A stretch of DNA of 64,000 nt. It comes from Pseudopyrenochaeta lycopersici (Eukaryota; Ascomycota; Dothideomycetes; Pleosporales; Pseudopyrenochaetaceae). Every line of letters begins with the position of its first letter. The stretch's first letter is position 1. This document shows, in pieces, positions 40,167-50,595 of this stretch. A model generated the notes under the pieces. The model made no database searches and was not told the origin of the DNA. It saw nothing but the letters and a program-made list of their open reading frames with translations. The translations under genes and the position numbers were made by a program. Where the stretch lies: contig NHZP01000003.1 in the NCBI GenBank assembly GCA_003313425.1, forward strand, positions 1,426,001-1,490,000, read 5' to 3'.

Positions 40167-41495
40167 TCACGGAACGGAAGCCCGTCAAGGAATATAGCAG
40201 ACGATCTACGCTGTCTGCATCCTTTCCCCCGGTAATTCACTCTAAATGTAGACTAAAAAAATGACACAGAGGACTAGTTGGGCATGAGTTCATGTGGGGT
40301 TATGGGGGACCATTTGAGAATTATTGCTCATGTAGTATCTTGGAAAAACCAATAACGCTGGTCAGCTGCGTCGAACCATGAGAGAAAGCCAACGAGAGTT
40401 GACGGGACTGTTATCCCTCAGGCAGCAACGTAGTGAAACAGAGAGTGGCCAAGAGATCTCAGCGGACTCTCGCTGAGCTAAGGCAGTGTGAAGAAGAAGA
40501 GTGGGCGGCATTGGACTTATCTGATGTCGCTAGATACAGTCACAGGACAAAGTCTGTTCGCCAAGGAGGTTAGCGTCCCCTTCATCACTCAAGCCTCAAC
40601 TTCAAAGCACCATAACATCACGTAGGATAGACTAAACCAGACAAATTTTAGCGCAAATTAATCGCAATACACTTAATATTTAGTCTAGTAGCCCTGTGTA
40701 AGTCTTACAGCGTCAAAGTAGTGTAGCATGCTAGTAATCAGCTTGCAGATTAGTAAGTTAGGGATAGCTGCCCACGCCTCTAATAACCCTATTTTAAAGT
40801 GATCCTAGATATCTTTAGACTCCCCTATATAATTAAACTTAAGGTAGAGCTTATAAACCTTCCGTTTAAGTACCCACTAGATGTGTTTAATTAGGTTAAG
40901 GTCTAGAGAATATAGTAGGAAGTTAACTGTCTATACTCTGTAAACCTCTAACTGCTCTTTTAAGAGAGCAGCAGTATAGATACGTAAGTTATGCTGTATA
41001 AACCTCTCGCTAGCCCTATATTAAGGTAATAGGCCTTCCTTAAGGGCCTAAGTATAACTCCACACGCTATAGCCTTTACATCGTGCTGATAGATCGCGGG
41101 TCATAATTACTGAGGACTACGCCTAACACGACCCCCTGCAGTCATCCATATTAACGCCCACACCATGCGAGCAGATTAGCGAACAGTGGTAACATCATAT
41201 ATTATCTTATGCCCCCATTTCTCATTAGGTAATCGCTATACCCATAGTGTGTTGTGGCTAGAGGCTTAGGTGATTGAGCACATCTTCAGAAAGAGTTTGT
41301 TGCGACTAGCCAGGGTGCACAAGGCCGACATGCCAGGCTATATCCATTGTCCATGCATTCCGCCAAGATACCAAGGTCGTTTTCATATGCCCTATGACAT
41401 CTAAATAGTGGTTGTCCCGGGTAAGTTGGGTATAAACGGCGCGATGTTTTGCCCCACGCATACATGCACGTATAACGAGCCATAAAGAGAGACAC
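40167..41495. repeat. AT-rich, RIP-degraded tract containing a mariner remnant
   Basis: From about 40600 to 41100 the sequence is AT-rich with frequent TA and almost no intact frame. It contains the transposase remnant described separately. Outside that, nothing coding is seen before the HET remnant. Confidence 0.6.
40660..41060 (-). pseudogene. Tc1/mariner transposase C-terminal remnant, RIP-mutated
   Basis: On the minus strand one frame reads LLYSLDLNLIKHI, a stop, then WVLKRKVYKLYLKFN. This aligns to the transposase motif YSPDLNPIEHxW-x-LKRKV. Every mismatch there (P to L twice, E to K, a stop) is a C-to-T or G-to-A change. Downstream EAWAAIPNLLI matches the helix that ends these transposases. 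Terminal repeats could not be located. Confidence 0.65.
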
Positions 41496-43073
41496 ATGGA
41501 TAACCCTTGTTGTTATACTACCTTGATTCACACACACATGAGACGCGTATTCTACAACTTGCTCCTGGCAGGTATCAGACTCCCCTTCGACGTCAGATAC
41601 ACTATATTAGCCTTGACTGTTACCCATCGTACGAGGCAATTTCATACGAATGGAGCGACGCAAAGAAAGAGCATACTGTATATTTGGAGAATGGAACAAG
41701 AATACTAGCTATAAAATCATTACATGACGTACTCCAAGATGTCCGACACGAGACGAAGCGGAGGGATCTGTGGGCAGATGGCGTCTGTATCAATCAAGAT
41801 GATATCTAGGAGCGAGAAAAGCAGGTATCGATAATGGGTATAATATATTCTAAAGCATTTAGGGTGCTGAGTTGTATCGATCTAGGAGAGGATGGAAGTG
41901 CCATTGCTATTGATTTTGCCTACGAGCTATTACGCAAGCATGAATCGGCTATAATACCCGTTCGGCAGCCTGTGGATGATCCTGTAGTTCTCGGAGTTCC
42001 GCCATTCCCTGGCCCACGGTACTCGGTTTTGAAGAATTTGGTCATGAGAGGATGGTCTAGTCGCTCATGGTGTGCCCGTGAATGTCTTCTGAATACGCAC
42101 CTGACAATGATGTGCGGACGAAAGACATTGGATTGGTCTCTTCTACCTATCCTTGTACAACTATGCTTCGAACGGTCCTTACCTGCGTTTCTCGTGCCCT
42201 TGGCAGTGGATGATCCTCAAGACCGAAGAGAATGCCTTCTCCGGCTATGGACGTTACGACAATACATTTTCCTAGATAAGGCACGGTTGTCCTTCTTTGA
42301 ATTTCTAAGAGAGCTGCATCCATTCCAAGCGACAGACCCAAGGGACAAGATCTTTGCTCTGTTCGGCCTTTTACATGATCGCCAGGCCATCAACATACCC
42401 GTTGATTACATGTTGATTACACAGATCACAGTCGCAACGCATGTCCTCTCCAACTCGCCCCGTTTGGATAATTTGTACAGCAATTTCGGGGAAAAACGCC
42501 CGGCCTTGCCATCCTGGGTCCCCGACTGGTCCACATGGCAAGTTGCAAGTCAAGAAACATCATTAGACCCCTTGTACCGAGCTTGCGGATCTACTGCCGC
42601 AGAATTTTGGGTGGAGCTAATGGCAAGAGAAGAACAAGAAAGACTCGTAAGAGAGGATCAGGAGCGGCAGGAGCGGGCTGCGAGAAAGGAACAAGAGAGA
42701 CTTAGAAGGGAGGAACAAGAACGCTCGGTAAGAGAAGAACAAGAGAGAGTAGCGAGGGAGGAACAGGAGAGACTTGCGAAAGAAGAACAAGAAAGACTTG
42801 CAAGAGAAGAACGGGAACGGCTTGCTAAAGTATAAGAGCAGCTCGCGAGAGAAGAGCAGGAAAGACTTGCTTGAGAGGAACAGGAAAGACTGGCGAGGGA
42901 GAAACAGGGATGGCTAGCGAGGGAAGAGCAGGAGCGGTTGGTGAGAGAAGAACAGGACAGACTCGCGAGAGAAGAATAAGACCGTGCTGAGCGAGAATAG
43001 TTAGCAAGAGAAGAAATCACACAGGAAGAGCAGGAGAGACTTGTTGAGAATCTTGCAAAGTAATAGAAAGACA
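41496..43073 (+). pseudogene. HET-domain protein with octapeptide-repeat tail, nonsense-riddled
   Basis: HET motifs are clear: SYEAISYEWSD, RDLWADGVCINQDD, then after an in-frame TAG (41807-41809) EREKQVSIMGIIYSKAFRVL, RGWSSRSWCARECLL and DPRDKIFALFGLL. The TAG replaces the Gln usual at this spot in INQ-D-IQER. From 42618 the frame becomes REEQERLA repeats, broken by TAA at 42833-42835 and further TGA and TAA/TAG codons to 43065. The expected ATG is not in frame: MDNPCCYTT at 41496 is shifted against LDSHTHETRILQLAPG. HET proteins trigger vegetative incompatibility; this copy is dead. Confidence 0.8.
42618..43065 (+). repeat. 24-bp coding tandem repeat (REEQERLA), about 16-18 units
   Basis: The unit is roughly AGAGAAGAACAAGAGAGACT plus four bases, encoding R-E-E-Q-E-R-L-A or close variants. 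It is highly charged and would form a long single helix or coiled coil. Units before 42830 are intact; later ones carry stops that derive from CAA, CAG or CGA. Confidence 0.8.
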
Positions 43074-44156
43074 GGCTCAACCAAAAGAAACCTGGTAAGA
43101 ACTAGCTAGAGTAGGAGATATCTAAAACGCTAAGAAGCTAAAACAGTGTGCGAAGAGGTTTAGGTGTGAAAAGGAGAGAAAGGCTAATTACTTAGTTTGT
43201 ACTTAAGAGTCTTAGAAACACTAAGTCTTAAGAACTTACTTAAGAAGGTTAATTACTCTAACCTACGGCGAACAAACATTAAAATATAGCAGTGTAAAGA
43301 TCTTACAGGCTAGCGGTAAGGCTAGCTTATAAGACCGCAGGGTTACTTCTCTAGGATAGAGTAAGGTACTATAGGGACAAAGGTTTAATATTATATAGCA
43401 AGAGGGCGCTTCTATAAAGAGTACTAAGAGTTAAGAATAATTAGTATTACTATTACTATACTATAAAGTATAATATTAAAGTTAAATATAATAAGCTATA
43501 AAGGTTTATTATTAGAAACTACATATATAAGAAGTTGTGGAGGAAAAAGGGAGAGCTTGGCAACAGTTACCCAGGTGATCTATGAGATGGACCACTGTTT
43601 TGTCTAGGAGGCTTTGAGAGCCAGCTATATAAAGGAGAGCTGAGCACGGCCTATTACAGGGGCCATTATACGGTAGGAGCGTGAGCAGCGTGTACGCGTG
43701 CGCGAGCGCGCACGTGAGCGCGCACGTGAGCCTACCGTACCCCAGGTCACAGCGCGTTGTTTGCAACAGAAGTCTTATAAAGTCTTATAATAAAACTTAA
43801 TATTAGGGTGTAAGACTTATAAGAATATAAGACTTATAACTTATTACGTATTCTTTAGTACAGCCTTATAGTTAACGCATGTACTATGTCACGGCGTTAT
43901 ATATAGGCGGGCGGTTTCTTAGTATCGTCCTAGGTCGTAACAACTACTTCTACATAGCTATTCTGCTCTACCTAGAAACGTAGTGTGTCGATGCACTTAG
44001 TAGCGTAGCCACGATGGCATCTTAGTTAGGCTTAGATAAGCTTAGCTAATAAGATCTAGATATGAAAAGGGCGATAGATAGAACTTTTAAATTTACCAAA
44101 TATCTCCTATATTATATTATTAAGTTTTTAATTTACTAGAGTTTTAATTATTTAAT
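43074..44156. repeat. AT-rich RIP-like tract with an embedded GC-rich hairpin
   Basis: Mostly AT-rich with no frame. It separates the HET remnant from the ankyrin remnant, both on the plus strand. A GC-rich island lies at 43660-43745. Confidence 0.6.
43669..43739. repeat. hairpin with alternating purine-pyrimidine (CG/CA) loop
   Basis: Perfect 9-bp arms (TACGGTAGG and CCTACCGTA) enclose about 53 bases, largely alternating (GTACGCGTGCGCGAGCGCGC and CACGTGAGCGCGCACGTG). It is CpG-rich inside an AT-rich tract. Confidence 0.6.
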
Positions 44157-45508
44157 TTGCTAATACCTATATATCTTTATTTACTGGGTATAGGAGGCAA
44201 GGCGACCTCTGACATACTTGTGGAGGCACTCAACAGACAACATGAGCCAATGATCAAGAAGGCCCTCAACATGGTACCACGTGAGGCATTATTCAAAACG
44301 GTCACTATCAGAGATGAGTATGGTTCACATGATCTCTGAGATTCTGATATATGTAAAGTTTGCGGGAGAAGAGCACATTGCGGAGAAACTTTACCCAGAG
44401 TTTCACCCCGATCCAAGCAGCAGTTTGGACCGACCAAATTTCATTAGTTCGAATTCTACTTGAACATATTCCTGATAAGTCCCCAAAGACTAAGCCACCG
44501 TGGCAGTTAGCTGTCTATGAGGGGCACTGTGAAATAGCAATGATGCTTCTTCAAGCTGGAGCTGATATCAACAGCCCTCAAGCAAAAGTCTGGGATTACT
44601 CCGCCTTAACTCTGGCTATTCGTTCGAATAACCAGGAAATGTTCAATTTAGTTCTTGCTCAGGGCGCAAATATGCTTGACTCTTCGGCTCTATTGGAAGC
44701 ATTGACGCATAACAACATACCTCTAGTGAAGACACTTCTGAATTCTAGCTCGGGAACTGGCCAGAAGACTTGCGGGACCTTTGGCTACGAGGCATTGTGT
44801 GAAGCGATCAACTTGATATCGTTGGAACTGGTGGAGCTACTTCTCTCTGCTGGCATAAATCCAAACAAGCAATCGTCTGCAATGACGGCGCTCGGCCGCG
44901 CGATTACCCACTACAAGGGACCAACCATGGAAATTGTTGAGACACTTTTGCAGGCAGGAGCAAACCCCAATGGTCCTATACAGTCATCTGGTTATGGTGG
45001 TGGTAAAGATACAGCGCTTGTCGCAGCCGCAGCTATAGGAGAGGTTTCCCTTGTCGCTCTACTCGTACAGTATGGCGCTGATCCAAACGAGCATCCTAAG
45101 GGGGCGATCTGGAGATCACCACTACAGGCAGCTTGCGAGAAAGGAAAATTGAGAGTTTTACAGTTTCTCCTGAATCAGGGTGCGGATGTCAACGCGCCTC
45201 CGGCGTGGTATAACGGAGGCACCGCTCTCTAACTCGCATCTATGAGCGGGATTCCTAGAATCGTCCTTGAACTCTTGAATCGCGCTGCTGACTTAAATGC
45301 CGCGGCGGCTACAGTCAATGGACGAACTGCGCTAGAGGGTGCAGCGGAGAATGGACGTCTCTATATTGTCCGATTGCTTCTAGACTCGGGAGTTGGTATC
45401 CATGGCCCTTATCAAGGACAGTACAAGCGGGCTATACAGCTCGCTAAAAAGAATCGATATCTACTTGTTCAACGCGAGCTGGAAGCAAGGGCTCCAGAAT
45501 CGAGTTGA
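44157..45508 (+). pseudogene. ankyrin-repeat protein, 5' end missing, one nonsense and one frameshift
   Basis: Ankyrin units run from about 44380 in one frame: TPIQAAVWTDQISLVRILLE, AVYEGHCEIAMMLLQAGADI, ALCEAINLISLELVELLL, METVETLLQAGANPN-like sequence, and QAACEKGKLRVLQFLLNQGAD. A TAA at 45230-45232 breaks GGTAL-LASMSGIPRIVLELL, where Gln is expected (CAA to TAA). The frame continues to TGA at 45506-45508. Upstream, 44186-44336 (SDILVEALNRQHEPMIKKAL) is ankyrin-like in another frame. The start abuts AT-rich sequence. It may be the lost 3' end of the HET gene at 41496 or of a Clr5-ankyrin gene like that at 25881. Confidence 0.75.
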
Positions 45509-45668
45509 CTAGCAGCTGACAAGCATCCTCGAAACGAGAAGGAGTATCCTTCTGCAGAGGGCTGAAGTTTTCGTAATCGGAAGGGATAGTGGAAATTGTT
45601 GCCGTACCAATGAGACTGAAATTGCTAGTACACATGTCTAAAATATATCTTCTAACCAAGTCCACACG

Positions 45669-47919
45669 TCACCTATCCCTCCACCCCCTCTTTAACGGTC
45701 TCGTCTCCTCCTCTATTCCAAAACCAGCCCTCCCCGTCCCCACACCGCCTCCATCCACTAACTCTCCATACCGAATCTTCATATCGAGCACCTCTTTGGC
45801 CACACCGTGTCCATCAACATGGTTCTCCACAATCACCCTCTCCATCTCCGTCCGTCCCGTCGTCGCGGCCACAACGTGCAGGAACCCGCCATCAGCCGCC
45901 GGTACCCCATTCTGCACTAACGACCACGTCCCGATGCCGACGAAGGCGAACGCGAACGCGATAGAGAGCGCGTAGGGGATGAAGAGATTACGCGGCCGGG
46001 AGAAGCTGTATATACCCCGGTACTCGGTTGTGTTCATAGGAGTGCGTTCCTTCCAGGTATCGAGGCTGAGGGTGGAAATGGTTACGTTGGTGACGAAGTC
46101 GTTCAGGCGGGCTTCGTTGATGACAAGGTCGGTGCGTGGGTCTAGGCCACTCAGACTGTTGAGGTTTCTGGAGCTGTTGTAGCGTTGGGGATTGAATACT
46201 GAGGTTTCGAGGATTGTTGGATCTATTTGTTCGTAAGCAATCTTTGTAGAATGTGGATAATGTGCAATTTGTAGGACTCAAGCTTTGTTTTCGGTATAAT
46301 CACTTACAATTGTTCAAGTATATGACGGAAACCCAGGGATTACCCTCTACGTGTGTTCCGTTGGGGAGCGTAAAGTTGGCCCGTCTTGTCGAAAACTTTC
46401 CAGTCTGATTCCAATTGTATTCCATGCTCTGCATCGAAGCGTCCAACACAGCAAAGACATTCCATAATGGCAATATCTCTTTGACTTTTGCTGCCCAATT
46501 GGTGAAGCCTGGATCATCTACAGGTGCATCTGTGAGATTTGCGTCGCGCGTATCGGACCAGGGGAAAGTATAACGCGGCCAGTCATCGAAAGACAATGGC
46601 TGTGTATCCTGTTTTGTGTACTGAATCTCTCGAATCCCTTTAACATACGAGACATTCAGATTGTATTGTACTGACACCGGTTTGCATTCTAGAACTTTTG
46701 TTTCAACGAGGAAAGTGAAATTGGCCACAGAAGCTGTGTCATATGTTGCCACAGGAAACCACCCAAGATACCGCGATTGGCTTATGGTTAGTGAAGAGCT
46801 GCGATCCCACGTGCTGTTGAACATCAACCAGCTAGTGGAAAGCGGGCCGAAGGCGGTTGAATTTATGATCGTTTCCTGGCATGAAACCTGAGGTCCCTTG
46901 AAGTTCAAGATATAGGATGAGTTCTGGCCCTCAGGCGAGGGCATATCGATGATTTCGCCAGAGAGCAATACCAACTTGGCTAGAGTGAGCAATGGTCGAA
47001 CGGGGAATCTAAGTCATGTTTAGTATGGTAATAATACGCTGGTCATGGATCAACTCACACGTATTGGTAGCCCAACGAAGCAACCTTCCCATCATATTTG
47101 TCAAATTCTTCTGTCGAGCCAGCGCCACTTACCATCTCAGCTCTATTCAGTGTAGCCAGGCTGGGGTAGGGAGTTTTTTCAGGCTGCAAGATATCGAAAT
47201 TCAATGGTAATGGCGGGTTCAAAATCGACAGATTGACACCCTGAACGGACGAATACGGTCTTGAAACAACAGTCAGAGCCGACGGAGGATAAATTACAGC
47301 AATAGGAAGAAGCCACAACGTCAGCGCCATGAGGAAAAGCAACGGCGCTTCCATAAGGGCCTTGATCCTCGCCAGTTCGAGCGGGTTCGAGCGAATGCAG
47401 AAGAGCTGCTCGATGCGCGTAATGCGAAGCGACTTCGCGCGCAAAATATGCCAGAGGTGCTGGGCAAAGGATATTCCTACGCTGCAGACGACACATGCTT
47501 TGAAGGCCGTGGTGATGAGCAGCGATATAGCCGTGACCTTTGACTGATCGAGTTGCCGGTGCTCAGCAAACGAACCATCGAGAAAGCGGAAAAAGAGAAA
47601 ATGGCCAATCGCCAGCATGAGTGCTGTTTTTTTGTTAGCAATTTTCATCTAACTCGCTCTCAGAGCGAATTGGAGAGCCAAGGATTTCAACCATACCGAC
47701 AATGAAGGACCCGTAAATGAGACTAATCGTCACCCAATGCGCCCCTCCTCTGCCTTTCTGAACAACAATCCTATCCTGCTTGTCGGATACACCTCTTTCC
47801 TCGGATGCGGCGCGCACCGCCATGTACTCCGTCGGTACCGAACCCGCATCCCTCTGGTCCTCATCGTGGACCTCAGTCAGACCCGTTCGCACGAGTCTGA
47901 TACCTTTAAGCCCAGCCAT
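45669..47919 (-). CDS. large multi-pass membrane protein of an uncharacterised ascomycete family
   Basis: Four exons (47697-47919, 47059-47623, 46308-47008, 45669-46222) encode 680 residues. A cytosolic start is followed by TM1 (WVTISLIYGSFIV across the first splice into ALMLAIGHFLFF), TM2 (VTAISLLITTAFKACVVCSVG) and TM3 (APLLFLMALTLWLLPIAVIY). A large N-glycosylation-rich outer domain follows (many NxS/T such as NSSY, NSTW, NLTD), with conserved tryptophans. TM4 (IPYALSIAFAFAFVGIGTW) and a tail end it. I know this layout from fungal genomes, often labelled formylmethionine deformylase-like, a label with no functional basis. All four splice junctions keep phase. Confidence 0.8.
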
Positions 47920-48807
47920 TCCTTCCCACGGCTTGATATATCCGCTGAGAAATGGAAAACGCCCGTTAGTAAACCCGGGTCACCACAACAAAGTCAGTCT
48001 ACTTCCACGGTTCCACCTTTTAACGGGAAATCCAAAAGTCAGACAGTACCTATTCTACATCCCTTGCAACCGCGCCACCTTGGCGCGTCGCTGTCTGGTG
48101 TAATAATCGACATCTCAAACAACTAACTCACATGCGGCGCGTACGGGGGCGGATCCGTGCGGTACCAAGGTCCAATCAGGATGCGCAAAGTTTTGGGCCC
48201 CAAAATGTGTGGGGAACGGTGGGGGCCAAAAAGAGTGTTTCCTCAAGGTCTTTGCGTTCTCGGAGGCGATTCCGATGCGTTTTTCTCGCGTGGAGAAGGA
48301 CATGGAGTGCCTTGTTGAGCAGGGTTCGCGCTTACATTTGCAGCGTTTGGTACCCGCACAGCCTCGAATATTGATTAAACGATCACCGCAGTCAAGCTTT
48401 CAACCACCTACCATGAACAAATCCTGGCTATATAGCATGTTCGGCCCCATAAATGTAGATGCCTAGTCTTACGTCCTAAAAGCATGTGTTAAGTAAGACG
48501 CGGCATAAGTCGGACTACCTGCTAAAGCATATGATGATCACAAGACAATGCAAATGGTGAGAAAAGAGTTTGGATGGTAAGAGTACCATTCTACTAAATA
48601 GTATATGTAAATATGCTTCGATCAAGAAGTCTTTCAAAGCCGTGCGCCATGTAAATGCTATGCGACTGAGAAACGCCGTGCAATGCTGCTAAATAATAAC
48701 TCCGTCGTATGCTTGATAATGGAGGAAAGAAAAGAAGGTCCTCCCTGCTGTCCAGCAGCCCTATTTCCGAAAGAGTAGTGAAACTCAATCGAATATTATT
48801 ACTTCGT
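47920..48807. other. intergenic
   Basis: 888 bp with no supported gene. It serves as promoter for the membrane-protein gene and 3' region of the next minus-strand gene. Confidence 0.5.
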
Positions 48808-50595
48808 TTAACCAATACTCTTCGTCCTCTTCCCCTTGCCACACTCCCGCTTGCTCAGCGGCTCGTCGGGGAACACCCAACCCCTGACCCTCTTCGACTC
48901 CCTCTTCTCGCCAAGCTGAGGCTTGGGAATCCAGCTGTCCTTCTCAAGGAAGTTTTGACGGGTAAGCGCAGCAGGACCGCCAACGTCCATGCGCCAGGTG
49001 CCCATGCCCTCAAATGGGTTCTCCTTGGCGAGCATGTGGAGGTACCAGAGAGCAAGAGGAGCGGTGAGCTGAAGGTCACCAGTCTCTGGGTGTGCGCCGG
49101 ATGTTGACAGGCGGATCGGCGCAGAGGTCTCCAGATAGCCAAAGATCGGGACACCAGTCTGTGCATTGACAGTCGTGGGGTCGACGGTCGCGGCATCTGA
49201 AGGACCGCCGCAGCGGACGCAGAGCAGCTCAATCTCGGTCATGATGAAACCGTAACGGCACCCGTGCTCGCGCATCACGCGGTGGAGGTGTGCAAGACCC
49301 TGGAGGTAGAGCACCTGCTTTGGTGGCGACTCGCCGCGCATGCCGGTGTTCCACTGGTCGTAGCACTTGACAAGACCGACGACGCGGCCACGGCTGTCGC
49401 CAAAGAGCGTCTTCTCATAGTCGGAGGGATAGTTGGAGACAAACTCTGGCTGTGTGCGAGCTCCTGGAGTGGGCTTGATGGCGCGCATGACCATATGAGT
49501 GTTTCCCTGAGCGACCTTGAGGGCAGCATTGACCTTGTTGGCGTAGTAGTTTGTGCAGATATCCTGAAGCGCGGACTCATGCTCAGGCTGGAGGTTCTGG
49601 CGGCAAGGCTGTGGGAGGTAGGAGGTTGGGATGGGAACCTCAAGGAGGGGAAGAACAGAGGGGATCGACTTGATGGTGGTGATGTTGAAGTCTTCCCAGC
49701 TGCGAAGGTTGCGGATGTCCCACCAGAAGTGGTTGCTGATGCCTCGTGGGGCGCTTGTAACGCGACGAACCAGGGCTGGAGAGGGATTTGGGGAAGAAAG
49801 GTACTCCACAAGAGAAGAGGTAGGAGCAGGGACAGGCTGGAAGGCGTCGAAGTTTACATCTGCGAATGATGGGTATTGAACAGCTGGTGCAGACTCGAAC
49901 TCTGGGACAACAAAGTCTTGAGTGCAAGTAGCGGTGAAGTTGGGAATATCCTGGACGGTAGAGTACGTCGAGGGAAGCGCTGTGACGAGGCCAAGGTTCG
50001 ACTGGGGCGCACTCGAGGCAGTCACGTAGCTTGGAAGGTTGCGGTAGGTAGGGAAGCCATATCGGCTGATCACATTCTCGTCAACGCTTCCAGCAGAACC
50101 GGAACGCGCATGACGGGCTCGGTTCGCAGAAGTGGAGCGCGAGTGTGAGCTGACATAGGAAGCACGGCGAGCTTCTGGCTGCGTGAAGGTGATGGGAGAG
50201 TTCAGAGTGGAGAGGTTGAAGTCATATGAGGCAGTAGAGACGGGAGAGGTCAAGGTGCTGTGGGCATTGTGGATGTTGTGGTTGAAGGGACTTGAGCCAC
50301 GGCGGACCATTGAGGCTGGGCGGGAGTAAGGAGTGTAGGCATAGCCGATGCTGGAAGTAGACGTCGTCCTGCGATGTCTGATGGGTCCACCAGTGGGCTC
50401 GGCTACTTGGTCTTGGTTTCGGACCTTGGGCAGGAGAACAGGACCATAGGATCTAACGGGCGATCGCGGAGGGGTCATGCCAGCTGAGTTGACGTCTGGC
50501 GATGAGCCTTGCGAGTAGTATGTGACATCTGAACCAACACTGCCCGGAATGTAGTTGAATGAGGAAGAAGGCGGTGTTGTTTGGCGGTTATACAT
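48808..50595 (-). CDS. conserved ascomycete protein with Ser/Pro-rich N terminus, unknown
   Basis: One exon of 595 codons. Residues 1-250 are disordered, rich in S, P, T, Y with basic patches (RHRRTTSTSS, SHSRSTSANRARHARSGS), typical of a heavily phosphorylated region. From about 285 it becomes globular, with APRGISNHFWWDIRNLRSWE, ICTNYYANKVNAALKVAQG, GLAHLHRVMREHGCRYGFIM, TEIELLCVRCGG and TAPLALWYLHMLAKENPFEG. The tail is basic (KRECGKGKRTKSIG) and could act as a nuclear signal. A likely 5' UTR intron lies at 50620-50675 (GTAAGT ... CACCAG). I recognise it as conserved across ascomycetes but know no function. Confidence 0.8.
   Translation of the reverse strand: MYNRQTTPPSSSFNYIPGSVGSDVTYYSQGSSPDVNSAGMTPPRSPVRSYGPVLLPKVRNQDQVAEPTGGPIRHRRTTSTSSIGYAYTPYSRPASMVRRGSSPFNHNIHNAHSTLTSPVSTASYDFNLSTLNSPITFTQPEARRASYVSSHSRSTSANRARHARSGSAGSVDENVISRYGFPTYRNLPSYVTASSAPQSNLGLVTALPSTYSTVQDIPNFTATCTQDFVVPEFESAPAVQYPSFADVNFDAFQPVPAPTSSLVEYLSSPNPSPALVRRVTSAPRGISNHFWWDIRNLRSWEDFNITTIKSIPSVLPLLEVPIPTSYLPQPCRQNLQPEHESALQDICTNYYANKVNAALKVAQGNTHMVMRAIKPTPGARTQPEFVSNYPSDYEKTLFGDSRGRVVGLVKCYDQWNTGMRGESPPKQVLYLQGLAHLHRVMREHGCRYGFIMTEIELLCVRCGGPSDAATVDPTTVNAQTGVPIFGYLETSAPIRLSTSGAHPETGDLQLTAPLALWYLHMLAKENPFEGMGTWRMDVGGPAALTRQNFLEKDSWIPKPQLGEKRESKRVRGWVFPDEPLSKRECGKGKRTKSIG

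Noticed and set aside
45589..45975. 128-codon Pro/Ser-rich plus-strand frame
   Set aside because: Antisense of the last exon of the multi-pass membrane protein.
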